DNA from: Mycobacterium rhizamassiliense
GTDB lineage: Bacteria; Actinomycetota; Actinomycetes; Mycobacteriales; Mycobacteriaceae
Length of the DNA stretch: 64,000 nt
Reading direction: 5' to 3'
Assembly (NCBI RefSeq): GCF_900157375.1
Contig: NZ_LT721901.1
Coordinates: 4,235,685 to 4,299,684, forward strand
The notes under the pieces were generated by a model. It was given only the letters and a program-made list of their open reading frames with translations, ran no database searches and was not told the origin of the DNA. Every line of letters begins with the position of its first letter. The first letter of the stretch is position 1. The translations under genes were made by a program, and so were the position numbers. Below, one piece after another: positions 8,685-17,003 of this stretch.

Positions 8685-8691
8685 GGTCGCG

Positions 8692-8697
8692 AGGTTA
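8692..8697 (-). promoter_or_regulatory. -10 element for lipB
   Basis: TAACCT on the minus strand, seven bases upstream of the lipB ATG, gives a leaderless arrangement and fixes the start codon choice. Confidence 0.55.
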
Positions 8698-8840
8698 CTC
8701 GGGTCGAATCCTGCGGGATGGGCAGTGTGTCCGTTGCCCGCCTCTGAGCGACAATCGCCGTGCGTGCACACTCGTTAAATCCCTTGCGCCACTTATATTT
8801 CTGCAGTCACAACGGGCGAGTTTCTGTCGGTGGGTGCATT

Positions 8841-8846
8841 TAGTTT
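8841..8846 (+). promoter_or_regulatory. -10 element for the DUF222/HNH gene
   Basis: TAGTTT six bases before the ATG at 8853 fits leaderless transcription. The upstream 150 bases shared with lipB hold no other gene. Confidence 0.5.
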
Positions 8847-8852
8847 GACGGT

Positions 8853-10205
8853 ATGACTCTCGGCGCCGCCCTCGATACGTCGGCCGCCGCGCTTGTAGAA
8901 GCGGCGGACGCGGATATCGACGCGCTGAACACCGAGCAGTGCCTCGCGATGCTGCAAGACTGCGAAAAGGTGCGCCGTCTGGTGCCCTGGCTCGAGCACC
9001 GGTTGATCAGCAAGCTGGCCCGCGAGGCCACGCCGCAAGAACTGGGCGGCACGGTATCCCATGCGATCGCCGAGGCGACGTTGATCAGCCGCGCCGAGGC
9101 CGGACGACGGGTGCGGGAGGCGGCCGATCTCGGCGATCGGTGCGGGCTGACCGGTGAGCCGCTGCCACCCGTGCTGGCCGCGACCGCGGCCGCCCAGCGG
9201 ACTGGCGGGTTGGGCAGCGGGCAGGTGGCCGTGATTCGCCGCTTCTGGCACCAGCTACCCGGCTTCATTGACGCCGACACCCGCGAGGCCGCCGAAGCCC
9301 ACCTCGCTCAGCTCGGCACGCAGCACCGGCCCGAAGACCTCGCCGGGCTGGCCGACCATCTCATGGATTGCCTCAATCCCGACGGCTCATTCACCGACGA
9401 GGATCGCGCGCGCCGGCGCGGTCTGACGCTGGGCAAGCAAGAAGTCGACGGCATGTCGGCGCTGCGCGGCTGGCTGACCCCCGAGGCCCGCGCGTCGCTG
9501 GAGGCGGTGCTGGCCAAGCTGGCCGCACCGGGCATGTGCAATCCCAACGACGACACGCCCTGCGTAGACGGCGCTCCCACCGAAGACGCCATCGAACACG
9601 ACGCCCGGTCGGCAGCTCAGCGCAACCACGACGGGTTGAACGCCGCGCTGCGCGCGGTGCTGGCGTCCGGGGAGCTGGGTCAGCACAACGGTTTACCGGC
9701 CTCGATCATCGTGTCGACCACGCTGGCCGAACTCGAGGCCGCTGCGGGTCAGGGCGTCACCGGTGGGGGCACGCGGTTGCCGATCTGCGACGTGATCCGC
9801 TTGGCCCGCCACGCCCACCAGTACCTGGCCGTCTTCGACAACGGCAAGCCGGTCGCGCTGTATCACTCCAAACGGCTGGCCTCGCCGGGTCAGCGGATTG
9901 TGTTGTACGCCAAGGACCGCGGCTGCAGCGCACCAGGATGCACCGTGCCCGGCTACTACTGCGAGGTTCATCACGTCACCGACTACGCCCACTGCGGCGC
10001 GACCGGCATCGACAACCTCACGCTGGCCTGCGGACCGCACCACCGACTGCTGCGACCCCGCGGCTGGAGCACCCGAAAACGCAGCAACGGCGACACCGAA
10101 TGGATACCGCCGCCGCACCTCGATCGCGGCCAACCCCGCACCAACGACTTCCACCATCCGGAGAAACTGCTACGGAGATCGGACGGCGAGCCCGACGTCG
10201 CCTAG
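8853..10205 (+). CDS. DUF222 / HNH endonuclease-domain protein (13E12 repeat family)
   Basis: 450 residues. The first 300 form a helical DUF222 region (LAMLQDCEKVRRLVPWLEHRL..., VSHAIAEATLISRAEAGRRV). Residues 355-405 form an HNH nuclease domain with paired zinc-binding cysteines (CSAPGC), the 'CEVHHV' metal-binding histidines and 'DNLTLACGPHHRLL'. In M. tuberculosis such proteins belong to the REP13E12 family, present in many copies and used as an integration target by phage-like elements. Their activity is unproven. It sits between lipB and the SDR gene, which are adjacent in M. tuberculosis, so it is an insertion. No terminal repeats or integrase were found around it. Confidence 0.9.
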   Translation: MTLGAALDTSAAALVEAADADIDALNTEQCLAMLQDCEKVRRLVPWLEHRLISKLAREATPQELGGTVSHAIAEATLISRAEAGRRVREAADLGDRCGLTGEPLPPVLAATAAAQRTGGLGSGQVAVIRRFWHQLPGFIDADTREAAEAHLAQLGTQHRPEDLAGLADHLMDCLNPDGSFTDEDRARRRGLTLGKQEVDGMSALRGWLTPEARASLEAVLAKLAAPGMCNPNDDTPCVDGAPTEDAIEHDARSAAQRNHDGLNAALRAVLASGELGQHNGLPASIIVSTTLAELEAAAGQGVTGGGTRLPICDVIRLARHAHQYLAVFDNGKPVALYHSKRLASPGQRIVLYAKDRGCSAPGCTVPGYYCEVHHVTDYAHCGATGIDNLTLACGPHHRLLRPRGWSTRKRSNGDTEWIPPPHLDRGQPRTNDFHHPEKLLRRSDGEPDVA

Positions 10206-10209
10206 CGAA

Positions 10210-11133
10210 CTAATCGTGGTCGCGGCGCGCCGTGGCGTAACCCAGTGCCTCACCAATGGTGTTGTGGTGGAACTCGAAACCGGCCCGCTCCAGCGCGGCG
10301 GGGATGGCGCGCTGGCCGGTCAGCAGGCCCTCGTCGGCGAACTCACCGAGGGCGGTCCGTGCCGCGAAGCCGGGCAGCATCAGCGGGGTCGGGCGGTTGA
10401 CCGCGCTGCCGAACGCCGTCGTGAACTCGGCGTTGGTGACGGGCGCAGGCCCGGTCAGGTTGACCGGCCCGGACAGCGACGAATGCGAGATCGCGAACAG
10501 CAGCGCGCGCACCTCGTCTTCGAGGCTGATCCACGACATGTACTGCCGGCCGCTGCCCAGTCGCGCGCCGAGTCCGACGGCGAACAGCGGCCGCATCCTG
10601 CGCAGCGCGCCGCCGGCCGGTGCCAGCACCAAACCGGTGCGGGCGAGCACCACGCGGGCACCGCCGTACTGCGCCGGCAGCGTCGCGGCCTCCCAGTCCT
10701 CGCACAGCTGGGCCAGGAAACCGCTTCCGGCGCGCTGGTTTTCGTCGACGACGCGGTCCCTGGTGTTGCCGTAGTAGCCCACCGCGCTGGCATTGATCAG
10801 GGTCGCGACGCCGGCATCGGCCACCGCGGTAGCCAGGACCTCGGTGGGTTCGATGCGGCTGTCGCGCAGGCTCTGCTTGAACGCGCCCGACCAGCGCCGC
10901 TGACCGACGTTGACGCCGCACAGGTTGACGACCGCGTCGACCCCGGCGAGCGCCTCGGCGTCGAATTCGCCGTTGGCCGGATTCCAGTGCAGCTCTTCGG
11001 AATTCGCCGGTGTTCGGCGCACGATGCGCAGCACCCGGTGATCGGTAGCGCGCAGGGCCGCGGTCAATGCGGAGCCGATCAGGCCGGACGAACCCGCTAT
11101 CGCGATGACGGCCCTATGACCAGCTCGAGCCAC
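10210..11133 (-). CDS. TIGR01777-type epimerase / atypical SDR (Rv2216-like)
   Basis: 307-residue NAD(P)-binding protein of the SDR39U1/YfcH group. It has the N-terminal 'AIAGSSGLIGSALTAAL' Rossmann turn, 'VDAVVNLCGVNV', 'INASAVGYYGN' with the family Ser and Tyr, and a C-terminal DUF1731-like region (GFAARTALGEFADEGLLTGQRAIPAALERAGF). The physiological substrate is unknown. The GTG start is used; no nearer ATG is present. It follows dlaT by 15 bases on the same strand and probably shares its transcript. The stop lies four bases from the convergent DUF222 stop. Confidence 0.9.
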   Translation of the reverse strand: MARAGHRAVIAIAGSSGLIGSALTAALRATDHRVLRIVRRTPANSEELHWNPANGEFDAEALAGVDAVVNLCGVNVGQRRWSGAFKQSLRDSRIEPTEVLATAVADAGVATLINASAVGYYGNTRDRVVDENQRAGSGFLAQLCEDWEAATLPAQYGGARVVLARTGLVLAPAGGALRRMRPLFAVGLGARLGSGRQYMSWISLEDEVRALLFAISHSSLSGPVNLTGPAPVTNAEFTTAFGSAVNRPTPLMLPGFAARTALGEFADEGLLTGQRAIPAALERAGFEFHHNTIGEALGYATARRDHD

Positions 11134-11148
11134 GTTCGCGAATCCTTC

Positions 11149-12948
11149 TTAAAGCCCTAGGTCGGCCTCGAACGCTGCCTCTTCGAGACGATGCCGGATC
11201 GTGGTGAGGAAACGTCCGGCATCGGCGCCGTCGATCAACCGATGGTCGTAGGTCAGTGGCAGGTAGCAAATCGACCGCACCCCAATCGATTCGTTGCCGG
11301 TGTCGTCGACGACCACCCGGGGACGCTTGACGATCGCGCCGGTGCCCAGCATGGCGGCCTGCGGCGGAACGAGGATCGGCGTGTCGAACAACGCGCCCTG
11401 GCTGCCGATGTTGGTGATCGTGAACGTGCCGCCGGACAGCTCGTCGGGCTTCAGGTTGCCGGACCGGGCGCGCTCGGCGATGTCGGCGATCGCCCGGGAA
11501 AGCCCGGCCAGCGACAGGTCGCCCGCGTTGTGGATCACGGGGGAGAGCAGGCCCTGATCGGTGTCGACGGCGAAACCGAGGTGTTCGGCGTCGTAGTAGG
11601 TGATCTCCTTGGTGTCCTCGTTGTAGCTGGCGTTGATGTTGGGGTGAATCTTCAGGGCGTCGATCACGGCCTTGGCGATGAACGGCAGGTAGGTCAGATT
11701 CACCCCCTCGCGCTCGGCGAACGAGGCCTTGGCCCGCGCCCGCAGTCCCACGATCTTGGTCATGTCGACCTCGTGTGTCTGGGTGAGCTGCGCCGTGGCC
11801 TGCAGCGATTCGCGGGTCTTCTTCGCGGTGATCTGTCGGATCCGGCTGGCCTTCTGCGTGGTGCCCCGCAGGTGCGCCAGCGCGGGAGCCGGGGTGGGGG
11901 CCGACACCGCCGCGGGCGCCGCCGGGGCCTGTGCGGCCGGGGCCGGTGCCGCCGGGGCGGGTTGCTTCTTCGCCTCCGCGGCGGCCAGCACGTCCTGCTT
12001 GCGGATGCGGCCGCCGACACCGGTGCCCTTCACCGAGCCGAGGTCGATGTTGTTCTCGTTGGCCAACTTTCGGACCAGCGGTGTGACGTACGGTGACCCG
12101 TCACCGCCCGTCTCCGCCTGTGCGGGTTGCGGTTTCGGCGCAGGGGCCGCCGCTGGCTCTGGCTCGGGTGCGGGGGCCGGCTTCGGTGCGGGCGGCGGTG
12201 CGGCCTCGGCCTTGGGCTCGGGTTTCGGAGCAGGCGGCGGTGCGGCCTCGGCCTTAGGCGCCGGCTGCGGCGTGGGCGCGGGAGCGGCCGCGGCGGACGC
12301 GCCGCTGCCGATGCGGGCCAGCTCACCGCCGACCGGAACCGTCGCGTCCTCTTCGGCGGTGATGCTGAGCAGGACGCCGGCCACCGGCGACGGAATCTCG
12401 GTGTCCACCTTGTCGGTCGACACCTCCACCAGCGCCTCGTCGACCTGGACCGAATCGCCGACCTTCTTCAGCCAGCGCGTCACGGTGCCCTCGGTCACCG
12501 ACTCGCCGAGCTCGGGCATCAACACCGGTGTCGCGGTGCCGCCCGAGCTCGAGTCGGAACTCTGCTGGGCGGCCGGCGCGGGCTCGGGCTCCGGTTGGGC
12601 CGGCGGAGCGGGCTCGGGCTGCGCGGGCGCGGCCGCCTCGGGCTGGGGCTCGGGCTGCGGCTCCGGCGCGGCTGCGGGCTGGCTGGGCGCCTGCGCCGCG
12701 CCGTCCTCGCCGGCGTCGCCGATCAGCGCCAGGTCGCCGCCCACCTCGACGGTGTCGTCCTCCTGGGCGATGATCTTCGTCAGCACACCCGCGGCGGGCG
12801 ACGGGATTTCGGTGTCCACCTTGTCGGTTGACACCTCGACGAGTGGCTCGTCGAGCTCGACCGTGTCGCCTTCCTGCTTGAGCCAGCGGGTGACCGTCCC
12901 CTCGGTGACGCTCTCACCAAGTGCGGGCATCTGGACGGAGAAGGCCAT
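11149..12948 (-). CDS. dlaT: Dihydrolipoamide acyltransferase (E2)
   Basis: E2 core of pyruvate dehydrogenase, and in mycobacteria part of the peroxynitrite reductase/peroxidase chain with AhpD and Lpd. 599 residues from the ATG with GAGGAG nine bases upstream. Two lipoyl domains, residues 1-80 and about 130-205, each carry STDKVDTEIPSP with the lipoyl-lysine (Lys43 in the first). They are separated by Ala/Pro/Glu/Lys linkers, followed by a peripheral subunit-binding domain (VTPLVRKLANENNIDLGSVK) and the catalytic acyltransferase domain ending in YDHRLIDGADAGRFL with the active-site His. Lipoylation would depend on the neighbouring lipB and lipA. Confidence 0.96.
   Translation of the reverse strand: MAFSVQMPALGESVTEGTVTRWLKQEGDTVELDEPLVEVSTDKVDTEIPSPAAGVLTKIIAQEDDTVEVGGDLALIGDAGEDGAAQAPSQPAAAPEPQPEPQPEAAAPAQPEPAPPAQPEPEPAPAAQQSSDSSSGGTATPVLMPELGESVTEGTVTRWLKKVGDSVQVDEALVEVSTDKVDTEIPSPVAGVLLSITAEEDATVPVGGELARIGSGASAAAAPAPTPQPAPKAEAAPPPAPKPEPKAEAAPPPAPKPAPAPEPEPAAAPAPKPQPAQAETGGDGSPYVTPLVRKLANENNIDLGSVKGTGVGGRIRKQDVLAAAEAKKQPAPAAPAPAAQAPAAPAAVSAPTPAPALAHLRGTTQKASRIRQITAKKTRESLQATAQLTQTHEVDMTKIVGLRARAKASFAEREGVNLTYLPFIAKAVIDALKIHPNINASYNEDTKEITYYDAEHLGFAVDTDQGLLSPVIHNAGDLSLAGLSRAIADIAERARSGNLKPDELSGGTFTITNIGSQGALFDTPILVPPQAAMLGTGAIVKRPRVVVDDTGNESIGVRSICYLPLTYDHRLIDGADAGRFLTTIRHRLEEAAFEADLGL
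12191..12255. repeat. 42-bp tandem repeat in the dlaT linker
   Basis: GGCGGCGGTGCGGCCTCGGC recurs 42 bases (14 codons) later, encoding two copies of a PPPAPKPEPKAEAA unit. It lies in the flexible swinging-arm linker between the second lipoyl domain and the subunit-binding domain, so copy number may vary between strains. Confidence 0.7.
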
Positions 12949-13138
12949 GTCCGTTGACTCCTCGAACGCTCGTCGGTCGGCGCAGGTCGACATCTGCTTA
13001 CCACACCGTGGTGTACCCGCAGGGAACTCAACTGCGGAACGCGAGCGGATGTCCGAATCCATCCTGTCACTGCCGTCGCTGGGGCACACATTCAGGGCGG
13101 ATCGCACTCGGGTGACCGGCTCGTCCGAGCGGGCTTGC

Positions 13139-13144
13139 TACCGT
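13139..13144 (+). promoter_or_regulatory. Possible -10 element for ephD
   Basis: TACCGT in the 237-base divergent region between dlaT and ephD would give a leader of about 35 bases carrying the AGGTGGGGG ahead of the ephD ATG. No clear -35 is present. Confidence 0.35.
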
Positions 13145-13185
13145 GTGGCCACTAGATAGTCAGACAAATTGCAGGTGGGGGTCCC

Positions 13186-14970
13186 ATGCCGGCAACACAG
13201 CAGATATCGCAGCATTTCATCGAGAGCGCCGACGGCGCGCGCATCGCGGCTTACGAAGAGGGCAACCCCGACGGGCCGACGGTCGTGCTGGTGCACGGCT
13301 TTCCCGACTCCCACGTGCTGTGGGACGGGGTCGTGCCGCTGCTGCGCGAGCGGTTTCGAATCATCCGGTACGACAACCGCGGCGTCGGCCGGTCGTCGAC
13401 GCCCAAGCCCGTATCGGCGTACACCATGGCGCACTTCGCCGATGACTTCGCCGCGGTGACCGGCGAGCTGAGCCCCGGCCAGCCGGTGCACGTGCTGGCC
13501 CACGACTGGGGCTCGGTGGGGATCTGGGAGTACCTGAAGCGTCCGGGCGCCAGCGACCGGGTCGCCACGTTCACCTCGGTCTCCGGACCGAGCCAGGACC
13601 AGCTCGTCGAATACATCTTCAGCGGACTGCGCCAGCCCTGGCGCCCCCGCAGGTTTGCCCGCTCGATCAGTCAGGCCCTGCGGCTCACCTACATGCTGTT
13701 CTTCTCGGTCCCGGTGCTCGCGCCGCTGCTGCTTCGGCTGGCGCTGTCGGTTCCGGCACTGCGGCGCAACGCGGTGGACAACATCGCCGACGAGCTGATC
13801 CATCACGCCGGCGACATGCCCGCTGACGCGGGTCGATCGGTGAAGGTGTACCCGGCCAACTACTTCCGCTCGTTCTCGCGCAGCCGGCGCGCCGCCGGTG
13901 TCCCGGTGATCGACGTGCCGGTGCAGCTCATCGTCAACACCCGCGACAAGTACGTGCGGCCGTATGGGTACGACGAGTCCGCACGCTGGGTGCCGCGGTT
14001 GTGGCGCCGCGACATCCAAGCCGGTCACTTCTCACCGATGTCGCACCCGCAGGTGATGGCGGCGTCCGTGCGCGACTTCGCCGACATGGCCGAGGGCAAG
14101 GCGCCCAGCCGCGCGCTGCTGCGCGCGCAGGTCGGCCGTCCGCGCGGCGCCTTCGGCGACACCCTGGTCTCGGTCACCGGCGCCGGCAGCGGCATCGGCC
14201 GCGAGACGGCCTTCGCGTTCGCGCGCGAGGGCGCCGAGCTGGTCATCAGCGATATCGACGAGGCGGCCGTCAAGGCCACCGCCGCCGAGATCGCCAGCCG
14301 CGGCGGGGTGGCGCACGCCTATGTGCTCGACGTGTCCGACGGTGACGCCGTCGAGGCCTTCGCCGAGCGGGTCAGCGGCGAGCACGGCGTGCCCGACATC
14401 GTCGTCAACAACGCCGGCATCGGGCACGCGGGGGGATTCCTGGACACCCCGGCCGAGCAGTTCGAGCGGGTGCTCGACGTCAACCTGGGCGGCGTGGTCA
14501 ACGGGTGCCGGTCCTTCGCCCGGCGGCTGGTGGAGCGCGGCACCGGCGGCTACATCGTCAACGTGTCGTCGATGGCGGCCTACGCACCGCTGCAGTCGCT
14601 GAACGCCTACTGCACGTCGAAGGCGGCGACCTACATGTTCTCCGACTGCCTGCGCGCCGAGCTCGACGCCGCCGGGGTGGGGCTGACGACGATCTGCCCG
14701 GGCGTGATCGACACCAACATCATCAACACCACCCGATTCGACGCGCCCGCGGGAAAGCAGGGCGACGCCGTCGACGGCCGGCGCGGGCAGCTGGGCAAGA
14801 TGTTCGCGCTCCGGCACTACGGGCCGGACAAGGTCGCCAACGCGATCCTGTCGTCGGTCCAGAAGAAGAAGCCGATCCGCCCCGTAGCACCGGAAGCCTA
14901 TGCGCTGTACGGCCTTTCGCGCCTGGCGCCGCAGGGGCTGCGCAACGCCGCGCGAATGCGGGTGATCTAG
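13186..14970 (+). CDS. ephD: EphD: alpha/beta-hydrolase fused to a short-chain dehydrogenase
   Basis: 594-residue two-domain protein. Residues 1-300 are an epoxide-hydrolase-type alpha/beta hydrolase with 'HGFPDSH' (oxyanion region), 'HDWGS' carrying nucleophile Asp107, and 'AGHFSPMSHP' with the catalytic His. Residues 320-570 are a classical SDR with 'TGAGSGIG' near 328, 'NNAGIG' and the YCTSKAA Tyr-x3-Lys pair near 474. In M. tuberculosis EphD (Rv2214c) has been linked to epoxy-mycolate metabolism. ATG start with a G-rich ribosome binding site. It is divergent from dlaT. Confidence 0.93.
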   Translation: MPATQQISQHFIESADGARIAAYEEGNPDGPTVVLVHGFPDSHVLWDGVVPLLRERFRIIRYDNRGVGRSSTPKPVSAYTMAHFADDFAAVTGELSPGQPVHVLAHDWGSVGIWEYLKRPGASDRVATFTSVSGPSQDQLVEYIFSGLRQPWRPRRFARSISQALRLTYMLFFSVPVLAPLLLRLALSVPALRRNAVDNIADELIHHAGDMPADAGRSVKVYPANYFRSFSRSRRAAGVPVIDVPVQLIVNTRDKYVRPYGYDESARWVPRLWRRDIQAGHFSPMSHPQVMAASVRDFADMAEGKAPSRALLRAQVGRPRGAFGDTLVSVTGAGSGIGRETAFAFAREGAELVISDIDEAAVKATAAEIASRGGVAHAYVLDVSDGDAVEAFAERVSGEHGVPDIVVNNAGIGHAGGFLDTPAEQFERVLDVNLGGVVNGCRSFARRLVERGTGGYIVNVSSMAAYAPLQSLNAYCTSKAATYMFSDCLRAELDAAGVGLTTICPGVIDTNIINTTRFDAPAGKQGDAVDGRRGQLGKMFALRHYGPDKVANAILSSVQKKKPIRPVAPEAYALYGLSRLAPQGLRNAARMRVI

Positions 14971-14977
14971 CGCTGAA

Positions 14978-15334
14978 TCAGGGTGCGCCCGCACCTTGGT
15001 TTCGTCGCACCAGCAGTGAACCGGCGACCCCGATGATCCCGATCACGGTCAATGGGATGGTCCACGCGCGGCGGCCGCCCACCGCCGACTGGCATTGCGC
15101 CACATAGTCGGGGGAGTGCGGGACGAAGGAGCCCACGATCGGGATGTTCGCACCGGTCTGATTGTTGGTCTGCTGCGTCGCATTGCGGGCGTTCTGTGTG
15201 TCCGCCACCAGCGCGTTGCCGCACCCGATCGAATTGCCGTTGCCGTCGCTGATGGACACTGGCACCAGCAGCCCAATCACACCGGCTATCAGCAGCACTG
15301 CGCCCAGCGCGAGGACTATCCGTCGCACAGTCAT
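14978..15334 (-). CDS. Small two-helix membrane protein (118 aa)
   Basis: ATG start with a strong AGGAGG. Transmembrane helices lie at about 5-27 (IVLALGAVLLIAGVIGLLV) and 90-110 (WTIPLTVIGIIGVAGSLLV), followed by a basic RRNQGAGAP end. The 60-residue loop between them is polar, Asn/Gln-rich and has two Cys (GCGNAL and VAQCQSA), so a disulfide outside the membrane is likely. Family and function are not recognised. It sits seven bases from the ephD stop in convergent orientation, where no counterpart is remembered in M. tuberculosis. Confidence 0.75.
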   Translation of the reverse strand: MTVRRIVLALGAVLLIAGVIGLLVPVSISDGNGNSIGCGNALVADTQNARNATQQTNNQTGANIPIVGSFVPHSPDYVAQCQSAVGGRRAWTIPLTVIGIIGVAGSLLVRRNQGAGAP

Positions 15335-15415
15335 GATTCGCCTCCTGTCGAGTAATAACCGCTGGGGAGGTTAGCCAGCGAATCGTCGCGCTAAACGGTG
15401 CAGTTCGCCTCGCGG

Positions 15416-16975
15416 CTAGCCGTTTTCGGCGATGTCCTCGAGCACCGCGAACATGGTGCGGGTCGGCACGCCCGTGGCGCCCTTCGGCGAATACCCCCAC
15501 GGGCCACCGGTGTTGTAGGCCGGGCCGGCCACGTCGATGTGCGCCCAATTCACGCCGTCGGCGACGAATTCGCGCAGGAACACACCCGCCACCAGCATCC
15601 CGGCGAAGCGCTGCCCGCTGATGTTGGACAGATCTGCGACCGTCGACTTCAGGTCGTCCTTGAGTTCGTCGGGAAGCGGCATTGGCCAGCCGTTCTCGCC
15701 CACCCGCTGCGAGATCGACGCGACGCGGTCGCGAAACTCGTCGCTGCCCATCACCCCGGGGATGCGGGCGCCCAGCGCCACCGTCTGCGCGCCGGTCAGC
15801 GTCGACGTCTCGATCAGGTAATCGGGGTTGTCCTCACAGGCGCGCACGATGGCGTCGGCCAGGATCAGCCGGCCCTCCGCGTCGGTGTTCTGCACCTCGA
15901 CGGTGATCCCGCCGTACTGCGTCAGCACGTCGCCGGGCCGCTGCGCGGTGCCCGAGGGCATGTTCTCGGCCATCGGCACCGTGGCGGTGACGTCGATCGG
16001 CAGCTTGAGCTGAGCGGCGAGTGTGACGGTCGCGATCACCGCGGCCGCCCCGCCCATGTCCGAGGTCATGTGGTGCATCCCGGCCGCGGGCTTGATCGAG
16101 ATGCCGCCGGTGTCGAACGTGACGCCCTTGCCGACCAGCGCCACCTTCTTGGCCAGCTTCGGCTTCTTCGCCAGCTTCGAACCGCGGTGGGTCAGGCGCA
16201 CCAGCCGCGGCAGCCGCGACGAGCCCTGTCCGACGCCCATGATCCCGCCGAAGCCGGCCTTCTGCAGCGCCTTTTCGTCGAGCACCTCCACTTCGAGGCC
16301 GACCGATTCACCTAAAGCCCTTGCGCGCTTGGCGAATTCGGCGGGGTACAGATGGCTCGGGGGAGTGTTGACGAAGTCGCGGGCGGTGGCCACCGCGGTC
16401 GCGACGGCCGCGCCGTGCGCGCTCTGTTGCTTCGCCTCCTTGGCCCCGCCCTTTTCCGAGGCCAGCACGGTGATCTTGTCCAGCCCTTTGTCTTTCGGCG
16501 CGGTCTTCTCGCTGCGGAACGCGGTGAACCGGTAGCCGCCCAGGATCAACCCCTCGACCGCGGCCGAGCCGACGCCCGCACCGGGCAACTCGGCCAGCGT
16601 GGTCATCACCGCCTCGGCGCCGCCCAGCGAGCGGGCCGCGACCCCGGCGGCGCGACGGATCACGTCGGCCGGCCACTCGGCCCGCGACTTGCCCAGGCCG
16701 ATCGTCAGCACGCTTGCCACCGGCAGCGACGGCACCACCAGCCGGTGCACCTGCTCGTTGCCGCCGGTGGCGTCCAGCGCGCGCAGACCGGCCTCGATTT
16801 CGGCGACGACCTCGGCGGACAGGAACGGCTCGGCCGCGGCGACGACGGCGCCCGGCCGGTCTTCGTCACCGGTCGACACGACCGGCACGAGCAGTACCGA
16901 AGAACTTGCCCCACGCTTGGGCAACGAGGTGGCGACATTGACAGAGGGAGCTTGATAGCCGGGTTCGCTGGTCAC
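15416..16975 (-). CDS. pepB: Leucyl aminopeptidase, M17 family
   Basis: Two-metal cytosolic aminopeptidase that removes N-terminal residues from peptides. It carries the M17 signature NTDAEGRLILAD, the metal ligands in 'VGKGVTFDTGGISIKPAAGMHHMTSDMGG' region and the 'GWPMPLPDEL' C-terminal block. The GTG (VTSEPGY) is chosen because TAGGGT lies eight bases upstream and the M. tuberculosis protein begins at the equivalent point; a TTG two codons earlier is less likely. Length 519 aa is normal. Confidence 0.94.
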   Translation of the reverse strand: MTSEPGYQAPSVNVATSLPKRGASSSVLLVPVVSTGDEDRPGAVVAAAEPFLSAEVVAEIEAGLRALDATGGNEQVHRLVVPSLPVASVLTIGLGKSRAEWPADVIRRAAGVAARSLGGAEAVMTTLAELPGAGVGSAAVEGLILGGYRFTAFRSEKTAPKDKGLDKITVLASEKGGAKEAKQQSAHGAAVATAVATARDFVNTPPSHLYPAEFAKRARALGESVGLEVEVLDEKALQKAGFGGIMGVGQGSSRLPRLVRLTHRGSKLAKKPKLAKKVALVGKGVTFDTGGISIKPAAGMHHMTSDMGGAAAVIATVTLAAQLKLPIDVTATVPMAENMPSGTAQRPGDVLTQYGGITVEVQNTDAEGRLILADAIVRACEDNPDYLIETSTLTGAQTVALGARIPGVMGSDEFRDRVASISQRVGENGWPMPLPDELKDDLKSTVADLSNISGQRFAGMLVAGVFLREFVADGVNWAHIDVAGPAYNTGGPWGYSPKGATGVPTRTMFAVLEDIAENG

Positions 16976-16983
16976 GGGCAATT

Positions 16984-16989
16984 ACCCTA
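16984..16989 (-). promoter_or_regulatory. -10 element for pepB
   Basis: TAGGGT on the minus strand, eight bases before the GTG, gives a leaderless arrangement with the same hexamer and spacing as at gcvT. Confidence 0.5.
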
Positions 16990-17003
16990 GTCCTGCGGCA
17001 GGT

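Noticed and set aside
8853..10205. Part of an intact prophage
   Set aside because: Only the DUF222/HNH gene is foreign here; there is no integrase, capsid, att repeat or flanking phage gene.
12127..12700. Repeated units that might suggest a CRISPR or satellite array
   Set aside because: The repeats are in-frame Pro/Ala/Lys codons of the E2 linkers, with no regular spacers.
11729..13159. 476-codon Ala/Gly/Ser-rich frame antisense to dlaT
   Set aside because: It resembles a PE_PGRS-like composition at first sight, but lacks a PE domain and is the mirror of the Ala/Pro linkers of dlaT.
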